Position numbers and translations under genes: made by a program. The notes under the pieces were generated by a model. The model worked only from the letters and a program-made list of their open reading frames with translations, had not been told where the DNA came from and ran no database searches. A stretch of DNA of 33,963 nucleotides, taken from Bacteroidales bacterium (GTDB lineage Bacteria; Bacteroidota; Bacteroidia; Bacteroidales; UBA3824). The stretch spans positions 1 through 33,963 of the forward strand of contig JAGCVU010000182.1 in NCBI GenBank assembly GCA_017962175.1, given 5' to 3'. Below, piece by piece: positions 24,155-32,793 of the stretch; positions within the stretch are counted from its first letter, which is position 1; every line of letters begins with the position of its first letter.

Positions 24155-27100
24155 TTGTTGAGATATTTAAGATTAGGTGGAATGGAAACACAGTTTTGAG
24201 CCACAAGTATTTTGTCGGGGTCGGGGTCGGAGGCAGTTACTTCCACCTCGTTGTTGACCAATGCAAACAGTAGAGCCACAGCACCGTAGCCGCAATTGTT
24301 GAATTCCATTTTTTCTCCTTGGTAGTTGTCGATAAACGACAGGTCTTGTTTTAAGTCGTTTTTTACGCTGCGCATTATTTCGCTACCTTTGTACAGATAG
24401 TTGTGAAGTACAAGAGGAAGAAAATATTCGGTTGTTTCGTATTTGCGACGTATCTCTGGTATTCTGTTGAGGATATAGTGGCGGAAATTTTTAGCTGTTT
24501 CGAGGTTTGTTTCGCCAATGAGCTTACTTTCGGATGTGGCTCTTGGGCAAACTTCTAGTTGCATTTGTCCCGGATGCATAATGATATCGCCTTTTTTGAA
24601 AACGTTTTCAAAACCGTGAAGCACCAGCGGCACTATATCGAGACCGAGTTTTTGCGCTAAATAGAACGCCCCTTGATGAAAACGGTGAATTTTGCCGTCT
24701 TCGGAGCGAGTACCCTCTGGAAATACCACCAACGAGTAACCTTCGTCAACAAGCGGTTTGAATTTTTCGGTTAAAACATCGTATCCGAGCGACGACGGGT
24801 AAAAATCGGCTCTTTTGAGAAAATTGCCGTAGATAAAATTTCGCTGTTGAGCATCGTTGGTAAGAAAAAGAATCTTAGGCGAAAGGCTCTTGATGGCAAG
24901 AATATCGAAACTGCTTTGGTGATTGGCAATTATCAAACATGGTTTGGAAAAATCTTCACCATGTGGATTGATAATTTCAAATTTAACACCGGGAGCGTGA
25001 TGAATCATCTGAACATAACGATACATCTTGTTATGAATCTTGTTGCGATCTTTTACAAAAATGGTGTAAATTCTCATCAACATACTCACACCCAGAAACT
25101 TGATGAAGTAGGTGAGCGACCCATATAAACTTGCAAATGTGTAGGGAAATGGTCGAATGCGGCCTTTGCGGTCTTTAATCAAAAGATTGTAGAGCAACGG
25201 CGGAAAAATATACGCCGCAGCCACCACCGAAAACATGCCTATAACCACCACAACGCCAAGACTCTGCATAGCAGGATGTTTGGCAAAAACCAACGAGCCT
25301 ATGCCCACAAACATTATCAGCGATGAAATGGCAACGCTACTTTTAAACGAGTCAAGTACCTTGCGACCGCGCGAATGTTCGTAGATGAGTCCCTCGGTGA
25401 TAAATACTGTGTAATCGTCGCCCTGACCGAAGATAAATGTGGCGAGTATAATGTTAACTATGTTGAAACTCATGCCTGCCAAATACATTATTCCGAGAAT
25501 CCAAAACCAACTCACTGTCAGTGGGATAAACGAAATAATACTGAGTTCTGCACGTCCGAACGATATTGTGAGAAATAGAAAAACAATAAATCCTGCCGAG
25601 AGTAGCACAAAGTTGAAATTGTCGCTAAGACTTTCGGTAAGAGTTTGCGACACAATGCGTTCGTCGAATGCTGTGATATCCGGGTCTAATCCTGCGAAAC
25701 AATCTGCTACTTGTTTTGCCAATTCTGGTTTTACTCTAAGAATAGTTACCACGGCTGTGCACGACGAATCTATTGTGATATATCCTCCTGCACCGGTTTT
25801 GAGCAATGGTTCAAAAAAGGCGTATTCTTTTGTATCAAAAGTGTCGGAGAGTATCTTCTCCGCCTTTTTGAAATAATTTTTGTTGATTTTTTGTGCTTCG
25901 GATTGCTGATGTATCAAACTGATAATCGAATCTCGATAATTGGCTGTGAACGAGTTCCAACGATTGATTCGTTGCTGTTGCAATTGTTTTGATGGTACAA
26001 AGTTGCCAATGCCTGATATCTTTTGTATTGTTTTGGATTTCAGTAGACTATCGGCAATGGGTGCTGCTTTTTCGTATCGTTGCAGAGCCTCCTCGATATT
26101 GTTACCTGTAGTTGCCACGTATACCGACACTGCACTATCGCTGTTGAGCATTCCAAAAGTGTGAGTGGCTTCGGCTCGTAGCGAGGGTGTCATATAGTTG
26201 AGACTGCTCATATTGCCGTCAAACTCAGTTTTGCTGCCAAGCCAAACAAGCACAGGAGTAATCACAAGTACAGGTATGATCACATATTTTTTTTGCAAAA
26301 AGTTGAAATTCAGATTAAAAAAGTGTTTTTTAGATTCATTGTGAAGCTCCACTTTTTTTACAAGATGAGGACAGAAAAACAATGTAAACAATATGGCTGC
26401 AATCAGCAAAATACCGCCGGCAAATCCTAAGTCGCGTAGGGCTGGACTGTCGGCAAACATTAAAGCCATAAATGCCGCCACTGTGGTAATGTTGCCGGTG
26501 ATAAGCGGAGATGATATCTCTCTGATATTCTGCTCCATATCGCTCGTGCGGTAGTAATGCGTTATAAAATGCAGCGGATAATTGGCAGCTATGCCCGTAA
26601 ACACTGCGCATATACCGAGTGCAATTACCGAAATGCTTCCAAATACAATCCACGACATGGCAGCAGCTGCCGCAAATCCGAAAACCAGCACTGCACCCAT
26701 AACCAATAGGTTGCGAATGTTTCTTATTGAAAACCAGAGTATTATTAATATCAATAATATGGAGAAAATCGATGTGAGCAGCGAATCTTTTTTGATTTGT
26801 GCCGCATTGCATACAGCAATCACCGGCGGACCAAAAATGCTAATTTCGGTGTCGGGACATTGGTTTTGAAAATCGTCAGCAGCGTGTTGAAACAACGATA
26901 CAAGTTCTGCATTGATACCGCTTTCGCTCATTCCCGCCGGCGAATCGTAAAAAATGACGCCACGTTTCATGTCGGGCTCCATTATGTAGCCGTTGTATAA
27001 CGAGTAACCACCTGCTGGTTTGAAACTTTGCAAATCAGACAGCACGCTCAAAAACAAACCGAGAGGGTCGCTTTGTACCACGTTTTTTACATACCCCGGA

Positions 27101-27594
27101 GTAGGCGACTGTAGAATGGTTTTGTCGGTTTGCAAAGCCTTTTCGGCGTGTTGCGGAGTAAGACACGAGTCGATTGCAAAAGTGATTTTTTCTTCGTTGA
27201 TAAACAGAGGAATGTTGTCTTGCACAAACTGAGCAGTGTTGTTGATAGAGTTTCCATCGTTGTGTGCTACTACGTTGGTAATAAGCGGCGAACCTAAACC
27301 ATTGATATACTGAGCAAAACTATCCATCCGACGAGCAATTGTGTCGGGATTGTAAATAGTGTCTTTTGGGGTTACGTAAATAAAAATACGTGAGTTTCCA
27401 GCTGCAATGCCTACAAATTTGGATACCTTTGAATAGCCGCTGTTTTGCGGAAGAAAGTCGGATATATCTTCTCTAAATCCGAGCCTTGCAGCGCAAAAAG
27501 CAGCCAAAGCGCACATCACCAACATCAGTATGACAGTGAGAGCCTTGCGTGCGTTGAGGTATCTGTACGATTTTATAAAAAACCTTGTAAGCAT
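24151..27594 (-). CDS. MMPL exporter fused to PlsC acyltransferase with a cut-short methyltransferase tail
   Basis: A 1147-residue inner-membrane protein. Residues 1 to about 830 form an RND/MMPL transporter: an N-terminal helix, two periplasmic domains and two blocks of membrane helices, with Phe-Gly-Gln-Gly-Asp-Asp-Tyr in the second block as the likely proton-relay site. Residues about 870-1040 are a PlsC-type acyltransferase with His892-x(4)-Asp897 and Phe-Pro-Glu-Gly-Thr-Arg (958-963). The last about 50 residues (1098-1147) look like the beginning of a SAM methyltransferase, Asn-Cys-Gly-Tyr-Gly and Ser-Asp-Pro-Asp-Pro-Asp-Lys, and then stop. MMPL-PlsC fusions are known in Bacteroidota, including aryl-polyene/flexirubin-type lipid pathways, but no ketosynthases are near. 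It probably acylates and exports an unknown lipid. Confidence 0.88.
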   Translation of the reverse strand: MLTRFFIKSYRYLNARKALTVILMLVMCALAAFCAARLGFREDISDFLPQNSGYSKVSKFVGIAAGNSRIFIYVTPKDTIYNPDTIARRMDSFAQYINGLGSPLITNVVAHNDGNSINNTAQFVQDNIPLFINEEKITFAIDSCLTPQHAEKALQTDKTILQSPTPGYVKNVVQSDPLGLFLSVLSDLQSFKPAGGYSLYNGYIMEPDMKRGVIFYDSPAGMSESGINAELVSLFQHAADDFQNQCPDTEISIFGPPVIAVCNAAQIKKDSLLTSIFSILLILIILWFSIRNIRNLLVMGAVLVFGFAAAAAMSWIVFGSISVIALGICAVFTGIAANYPLHFITHYYRTSDMEQNIREISSPLITGNITTVAAFMALMFADSPALRDLGFAGGILLIAAILFTLFFCPHLVKKVELHNESKKHFFNLNFNFLQKKYVIIPVLVITPVLVWLGSKTEFDGNMSSLNYMTPSLRAEATHTFGMLNSDSAVSVYVATTGNNIEEALQRYEKAAPIADSLLKSKTIQKISGIGNFVPSKQLQQQRINRWNSFTANYRDSIISLIHQQSEAQKINKNYFKKAEKILSDTFDTKEYAFFEPLLKTGAGGYITIDSSCTAVVTILRVKPELAKQVADCFAGLDPDITAFDERIVSQTLTESLSDNFNFVLLSAGFIVFLFLTISFGRAELSIISFIPLTVSWFWILGIMYLAGMSFNIVNIILATFIFGQGDDYTVFITEGLIYEHSRGRKVLDSFKSSVAISSLIMFVGIGSLVFAKHPAMQSLGVVVVIGMFSVVAAAYIFPPLLYNLLIKDRKGRIRPFPYTFASLYGSLTYFIKFLGVSMLMRIYTIFVKDRNKIHNKMYRYVQMIHHAPGVKFEIINPHGEDFSKPCLIIANHQSSFDILAIKSLSPKILFLTNDAQQRNFIYGNFLKRADFYPSSLGYDVLTEKFKPLVDEGYSLVVFPEGTRSEDGKIHRFHQGAFYLAQKLGLDIVPLVLHGFENVFKKGDIIMHPGQMQLEVCPRATSESKLIGETNLETAKNFRHYILNRIPEIRRKYETTEYFLPLVLHNYLYKGSEIMRSVKNDLKQDLSFIDNYQGEKMEFNNCGYGAVALLFALVNNEVEVTASDPDPDKILVAQNCVSIPPNLKYLNK

Positions 27595-27602
27595 TAGTTG
27601 TT

Positions 27603-28601
27603 TTAGTTTTTGTCTATCTTGATATAGACCTCCATCAGTTTGGCTTTGTCTTTGGGATAGTATCGCAGATTTTTGATAGCAGCCGGCACAAGCACAGTTT
27701 CACCGCATATAAGGTTGATACTATCGTTGCCATCGCCGTACTCTATTCGGCATTCGCCTTCTACACATATATATATTATAAAGGAGTCGATTTCGGGGAA
27801 ATCGCGTTCCACCGGCATATCAAGTTCAAAAATATTGGTAGTGAAGTATTTGCAGTCGATGATGTTGACCGATTCGTTGTTTTTGGCTTGATATTTTTGT
27901 TTTGTGTTGTTTACGCATTCAAAATCCATAGCGTCAACAGCAAGGTCGGTGTGCAATTCGCGAGGATTACCTTCGTCATCAAGGCGGTTGTAGTCAAAAA
28001 TACGATAAGTGATGTCGCTGGCTTGTTGCACTTCGAGAAGCAAAACACCTTTGCCAATGGCGTGCACGCATCCCGGCGGTACAAAAAATACATCGCCGTT
28101 TTCTACCTTCAAAATATTGAGCATATCATGCAAACCGCCGTTTTCTACAGCCGACATATATTCCTCTTTCGAAAGTTTGCGGTTGAGACCAACTACAAGT
28201 TTAGAATCCTCTTCAGCATGAATCACATACCACATTTCAGTTTTACCCGGACAGTTGTGTCGTTCCCAAGCGAGTTCGTCGCCGGGGTGCACCTGTACCG
28301 ACAAGTCGTCGGAGGCATCGATAAACTTTACAAGCAGCGGAAAAGAGTTACCAAAAGTTTCGTAAACTGAATCGCCCACGAGGTCGCCCATATACACTTC
28401 GATAAGTTCGTCGAGATTGTTGCCCTTCAAAAAGCCGTTGCTTACAACCGACAAGTCGCCCTCTACGCCGCTTACTTCCCAACTTTCGCCGCAGTGACGG
28501 GGTATACCCTTGCGCTTGAATAGTTTCTCAAACTTGTTTCCGCCCCAGATCTTGGTCTTGTAGACCGGTGAAAATTTGAGCGGATATAAAATATTACTCA
28601 T
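27603..28601 (-). CDS. manA: Mannose-6-phosphate isomerase, class I
   Basis: The frame opens at 28730, but the ATG at 28601 gives the normal family start (Ile-Leu-Tyr-Pro-Leu-Lys-Phe) and a length of 332 residues, typical for the short bacterial form. It interconverts mannose-6-phosphate and fructose-6-phosphate in the cytoplasm. Zinc ligands are Gln103 and His105 (Gln-Val-His-Pro-Gly-Asp), Glu122 (Lys-Thr-Glu-Met-Trp) and His180 (Gly-Cys-Val-His). The C-terminal cupin-like part is present. The stop is eight bases from the ATG of the MMPL-PlsC gene, so the two are likely in one operon. Confidence 0.94.
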   Translation of the reverse strand: MSNILYPLKFSPVYKTKIWGGNKFEKLFKRKGIPRHCGESWEVSGVEGDLSVVSNGFLKGNNLDELIEVYMGDLVGDSVYETFGNSFPLLVKFIDASDDLSVQVHPGDELAWERHNCPGKTEMWYVIHAEEDSKLVVGLNRKLSKEEYMSAVENGGLHDMLNILKVENGDVFFVPPGCVHAIGKGVLLLEVQQASDITYRIFDYNRLDDEGNPRELHTDLAVDAMDFECVNNTKQKYQAKNNESVNIIDCKYFTTNIFELDMPVERDFPEIDSFIIYICVEGECRIEYGDGNDSINLICGETVLVPAAIKNLRYYPKDKAKLMEVYIKIDKN

Positions 28602-28642
28602 TATATTATCGCAGAAAATTTTTATATTCGGTACTAAATTTG

Positions 28643-28650
28643 TATATTTG
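28643..28650 (+). promoter_or_regulatory. -7-like element upstream of the GAF/PAS sensor gene
   Basis: TATATTTG matches consensus in the divergent region between manA and the sensor gene. It would give a leader of over 200 nt and has no clear -33 box. The element at 28794-28824 is closer to the gene. Confidence 0.3.
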
Positions 28651-28793
28651 CAAACAATAGCAAACAAAAAACGGGTCAAAATTAATCCTTTTTTCCCGAA
28701 TAATACAATATTGATTGGCAATATTATCACAATTGCCGCTTTATTTTGCTATTAAACAAGTAATTAGAAAAAAAAATTTTTATTGCTAAAAAT

Positions 28794-28824
28794 TTTGACA
28801 TTAAATTAAAATTTTATAATTTTA
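28794..28824 (+). promoter_or_regulatory. Possible promoter of the GAF/PAS sensor gene
   Basis: TTTG (28794-28797), 19 bases, then TAATTTTA (28817-28824), which differs from TAnnTTTG at the last base. Spacing is right; the leader would be about 43 nt. Confidence 0.4.
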
Positions 28825-28872
28825 GTAGCCTATATTTTACGTATATCGGACTGAAAAACAAAGTTGATATTT

Positions 28873-31665
28873 ATGAAAAAGTTTAAACTCTCCATAAAGT
28901 CGAAATTCAGGCTCTTCCTGATGATTACACTGCTACCGTTTATCATTGTGTCGGTGATATTCGTAGTGCTTCTGTCGCGAAACAAGACATACGAAGACTA
29001 CGAGCAGAAAGTGTTGACCCTTAAACTCGAATATCTCAAACTCAAAGAATACGAGCAGTCGTTTTTGCTCTATTACACCACCGACAACACGTTTTTCAAG
29101 ACAATGGAAAACGAGTACCTGCGTAAATTTGAATTGGAAGAAAAGCAAATCAACAAGAATTTTGATGAGTTGCTGAATATGCCTACCACTTCGGCGCTCG
29201 ACCTCAACAACAATATTTATATGCTCAAAGAGAATGTGAGCAGTTATGGCGACCTTCTTAACCTTGTAGCATCTAAATTTTACAAACGTGGTTCGTTTAG
29301 CACAGGAATTATAGGCGAGATAGAGCGCAGTTATGCTACCGCCGTGGCACAAAAGTCATTGCCTACACCTATTCTCTCATCGCTCAAAGAGATGGAGGTG
29401 CAGTACATCAACCGCAAAGATGCTGCTTATTACAATGACTTTATCACCATTTATACTCAAAATATTGGTTCTGCAGGCGTGCAAGAGCCTGAGCCTATGC
29501 CTGTTGTAGTACGTGATTCTACTCAGACCGATTCTGCTGCCGCTCCAATTGTACCACAGCCGCAAACCAGAAACAAACAGAAAAACAATGCCGAGAAACT
29601 AAAACCGGTTAACGATTTCAAACGTTTCTTTACTTCACTTGTAAAAATCGACAAAGAAATTGGTTTTAATCGTGAAGAGGGTCTTTTGTTTGACCTTTCG
29701 GTAGAAAAATCGAAACTTGATGACATAGATTCGATGCTTACCAAAATTTCGGAACAAAAAGAGCAAACCGCTTCTACCACAAGACTTCTCCTTATAATAA
29801 TAGCACTTTTGATAATTGCTGCTTTGGCTATAGCCATTGCTAAATTTTCGAATAAAATTACCGTTGCAATATCCAAAATCAGCGGATATGTTAACGCTCT
29901 CAGTAAAGGTATTATTCCCGATGAGGAAATCAAATGCAACACCAACGACGAGTTGGCAGATATGGCAGTAGAGCTCAACACCTTTGCTCACGGCTTAAAA
30001 GAAACCACACAATTTGCAAGTAGCATTGGTAGCGGCAATCTTGATACTGAGTTTAAACCGCTTAGTGAAAACGACTTGCTTGGTAACTCGCTCTTGGAGA
30101 TGCGTGGAAACCTTTACAAATCGCAACAGGAAGACCAAAAACGTCAACGCGAAGATAGCTTGCGTAAGTGGGCCAACGAAGGTTTAACACAGTTCTCCGA
30201 AATTCTTCGTCAAAGTACCAGCAATATCACCGACTTGGCAAACAACGTTTTGAAAAATCTTATCCATTTCTTGGATGCCAACCAAGGCGGATTGTTCTTG
30301 TATAACGACAACGATAAAAATGATGTCTTTCTTGAACTTGTATCATCTTACGCCTACAATCAAGAGCGTAAAAAGAAGAAGAAAATCTATCTTGGCGAGG
30401 GCTTAATTGGTACGTGTGCAATTGAGAAATCTTATGTATACCTTACCGACCTGCCAAACGACTATCTCTCAATAACTTCAGGCTTAGGTGGAGCAAATCC
30501 CAATTGCTTGCTTATAATGCCGTTGAAAGTAGAAGAACAGATTTTTGGCGTAATGGAGATTGCTTCGTTTAAGAAGATGGAAAAACACGAAATTGATTTC
30601 GTAGAAAAAGTTTCGGAATCAATTGCCTCCACTCTCTCTATTGCCAAAATCAACCAGAGAACAGCCGAACTTCTTGCACAATCGCAGCAGCAAGCCGAGG
30701 AAATGGCATCACAAGAAGAGGAGATGCGTCAAAACCTCGAAGAACTTCAAGCTACACAAGAAGAATCAGCTCGCAAAGAGGCAGAGATGCAGAGTATTCT
30801 CAACGCTGTTAACAGTTCGTCGCTCGTTATTGAGTACGACTTAACAGGCAATATCACAAGCGTTAACGAATCTTTCTGTAAGGCTATGAATATGCAGCGT
30901 GAACAAGCAATAGGACGTACTTTAGACGAATTCCGCGATAGTACTGTTGAAGACTCGCTGCAAGATGCCGACTTCTGGAATCGTGTTCGCGATGGTGAGG
31001 TTGTTAAACGTACCGATAAGTATGTTACAGGCGGTGAGGAACACTGGTTGCACCAAGTGTTTACTCCGATTATCGACAGCGACGGATTCCCCTACAAGAT
31101 CCTCAATATGGCTACCGATATTACAGCCAGCAAAAAACAAGAACTTGAACTTAAAGTTCAGGCCGACAAGATGGCTGCTCAGGAGGACGAGATGCGTCAC
31201 AACCTTGAGGAACTTCAAAATGCACAGTTGGCAATGGCTCAACAGCAGGAAGAACTCAATAATGCCAACCAGAAACTTCACGAAAACGAAGGCAACTTAA
31301 TTAGCGCTATAGAAAAGTCGAAGGCTCAGGAAAAAGAACTTCAAGAAAAAGTAGAAGAACTCAACAAACTTCACAAAGAACTTGAAATTCAACAGGCTGA
31401 AATACTTGAACAAAACCGTGAACTTCAAGAAAAAGAAAAACTTCAATCGAGAGCTCTCCAAAATGCCGACCGCAACCTTGAACGCACCCGTATGAAGATT
31501 ATGGCAGAGTTTGTTCACAATCTTGAACGTCATGTGGCTGTAATGGAAAATGCCGAACAAATTTTGAAACGCAACCGCAATAATGTGCCCACAGAAGTTA
31601 TCGACACTGTTACCGACTTGAAAAACCAATTTATGATATTGATTACAAAATATAAGTTTGATTAA
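28873..31665 (+). CDS. Membrane sensor with HAMP-like, GAF and PAS domains, no output domain recognised
   Basis: The ATG at 28873 is preferred over TTG at 28864, giving 930 residues. A first membrane helix (about 13-36), an extracytoplasmic helical domain of about 265 residues and a second helix (about 303-322) form the sensor part. HAMP-like helices follow to about 425, then a GAF domain (about 442-592), a Gln/Glu-rich coiled coil, a PAS domain (about 641-756), another long Glu/Gln/Lys coiled coil (about 756-875) and a final helical segment of about 55 residues. No H-box, ATPase domain, GGDEF, EAL, phosphatase or chemoreceptor signalling tip is visible. It may signal through a partner bound to the C-terminal helices. 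Monocistronic with its own terminator. Confidence 0.82.
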   Translation: MKKFKLSIKSKFRLFLMITLLPFIIVSVIFVVLLSRNKTYEDYEQKVLTLKLEYLKLKEYEQSFLLYYTTDNTFFKTMENEYLRKFELEEKQINKNFDELLNMPTTSALDLNNNIYMLKENVSSYGDLLNLVASKFYKRGSFSTGIIGEIERSYATAVAQKSLPTPILSSLKEMEVQYINRKDAAYYNDFITIYTQNIGSAGVQEPEPMPVVVRDSTQTDSAAAPIVPQPQTRNKQKNNAEKLKPVNDFKRFFTSLVKIDKEIGFNREEGLLFDLSVEKSKLDDIDSMLTKISEQKEQTASTTRLLLIIIALLIIAALAIAIAKFSNKITVAISKISGYVNALSKGIIPDEEIKCNTNDELADMAVELNTFAHGLKETTQFASSIGSGNLDTEFKPLSENDLLGNSLLEMRGNLYKSQQEDQKRQREDSLRKWANEGLTQFSEILRQSTSNITDLANNVLKNLIHFLDANQGGLFLYNDNDKNDVFLELVSSYAYNQERKKKKKIYLGEGLIGTCAIEKSYVYLTDLPNDYLSITSGLGGANPNCLLIMPLKVEEQIFGVMEIASFKKMEKHEIDFVEKVSESIASTLSIAKINQRTAELLAQSQQQAEEMASQEEEMRQNLEELQATQEESARKEAEMQSILNAVNSSSLVIEYDLTGNITSVNESFCKAMNMQREQAIGRTLDEFRDSTVEDSLQDADFWNRVRDGEVVKRTDKYVTGGEEHWLHQVFTPIIDSDGFPYKILNMATDITASKKQELELKVQADKMAAQEDEMRHNLEELQNAQLAMAQQQEELNNANQKLHENEGNLISAIEKSKAQEKELQEKVEELNKLHKELEIQQAEILEQNRELQEKEKLQSRALQNADRNLERTRMKIMAEFVHNLERHVAVMENAEQILKRNRNNVPTEVIDTVTDLKNQFMILITKYKFD

Positions 31666-31764
31666 ACAATAGATAGTAGTTTTTTTTAATATATCGTATT
31701 TATTATTTAATTAGTTAGTTTCATATATTTATTATTTTATTGATTTTTATTGTTATTGATTTTG

Positions 31765-31800
31765 GCCGTTTCCCATCCCCCCCCGAGGAAACGGCTTTTA
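31765..31800 (+). terminator. Terminator after the sensor gene
   Basis: GCCGTTTCC (31765-31773) pairs with GGAAACGGC (31787-31795), followed by TTTTATTTT. The loop contains a run of eight C. It is about 100 bases past the stop codon, with an AT-rich gap between. Confidence 0.85.
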
Positions 31801-31866
31801 TTTTGTTAATGCGATGATGTATGGCATTATTTTAGTATAGTATTTTGTATATTAAGTAAAACAAAA

Positions 31867-32793
31867 ATGAAGAAAAAACACATACTACCGCTTGCAACTC
31901 TTTTGCTGATAACGTTTTCGGCATTAATGATTACATCGTGCCGATCGAAAAATAGCACTAATAATCAATCAAAAATTGTATTTCCTATCGACAAATACGA
32001 ATCAGAACCTACGCCAACCAATTTTGTGGGTGCAAGGTTGTTGGCGTCGAATAAGGGTTTCAAAATACCAGAATCAGCCACGCTGGATACTCGCAACAAT
32101 TATATCTACGTGTCGAATATCAATGGCGAACCCGATGTAAAAGATTCATCCGGCTATATTACACGTGTAATGCTTTCGGGCGAAATTATTGATACTTTGC
32201 CTATTGCCAATCTCAATGCTCCAAAGGGAATGACTATTGCCGGACAAACTCTTTATATTGCAGATATCGACCGTATTGTGGTGTATAATATTGAATCGCA
32301 ATCGGTTACAAAAATTTACCAACCCGAAGGCGCAGAATTTCTCAACGATGTGGCTTCTGATGCCGACAACAATGTGTATGTGTCTGACACTAAGGCTGGA
32401 TGCGTGTTTAAAATTTCGCAACAAGGTGATTTGCAAAAACTTTTTGCCGATTCGCTTTGTGCCGGGGCAAACGGAATTTGTCGTGCCGATGCCAAAATTG
32501 CTATGGCAGCCGCCGACCGCATTATTACTATCGACCCTCTAAACGCTCGTAGAATTGTTTTTGCTAAACTGCATTTTACTCCCGACGGTCTTAAATATCA
32601 CAATGATAGCACTTTTATTGCGTCAGATTTTTTGGGCAATATTTTTGCTGTAACTCAAAAGGAATGTCGTTTGCTTGTGAACGCTCGTGAAGGTGTTAAC
32701 GCAGCCGATTTTGAGTATCTGCCACAGCAAAATATTCTTATTGTTCCAACGTTTTTTAACAATAGTATAGATATTTACGAAATTGGTTTATGA
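31867..32793 (+). CDS. SMP-30/NHL-like beta-propeller lipoprotein
   Basis: A 308-residue lipoprotein with signal peptide and lipobox Ile-Thr-Ser-Cys (Cys25). The mature protein shows repeated blades of the six-bladed SMP-30/NHL kind: Pro-Glu-Ser-Ala-Thr-Leu-Asp near 75, Leu-Tyr-Ile-Ala-Asp, Asn-Val-Tyr-Val-Ser-Asp, Gly-Ala-Asn-Gly-Ile, Pro-Asp-Gly-Leu. Acid residues at blade ends resemble the metal site of gluconolactonase-like propellers, but enzymatic activity is not certain; a binding role is equally possible. The stop overlaps the DUF1573 gene start by four bases, so the two are co-translated. Confidence 0.78.
   Translation: MKKKHILPLATLLLITFSALMITSCRSKNSTNNQSKIVFPIDKYESEPTPTNFVGARLLASNKGFKIPESATLDTRNNYIYVSNINGEPDVKDSSGYITRVMLSGEIIDTLPIANLNAPKGMTIAGQTLYIADIDRIVVYNIESQSVTKIYQPEGAEFLNDVASDADNNVYVSDTKAGCVFKISQQGDLQKLFADSLCAGANGICRADAKIAMAAADRIITIDPLNARRIVFAKLHFTPDGLKYHNDSTFIASDFLGNIFAVTQKECRLLVNAREGVNAADFEYLPQQNILIVPTFFNNSIDIYEIGL

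Noticed and set aside
28602..28730. N-terminal extension of manA
   Set aside because: The extension covers the intergenic region, has no family similarity, and the ATG at 28601 gives the usual start of the protein.
31775..31784. Run of C bases as a phase-variable tract
   Set aside because: It lies in the loop of a terminator, outside any reading frame or promoter, so slippage would not switch a gene.
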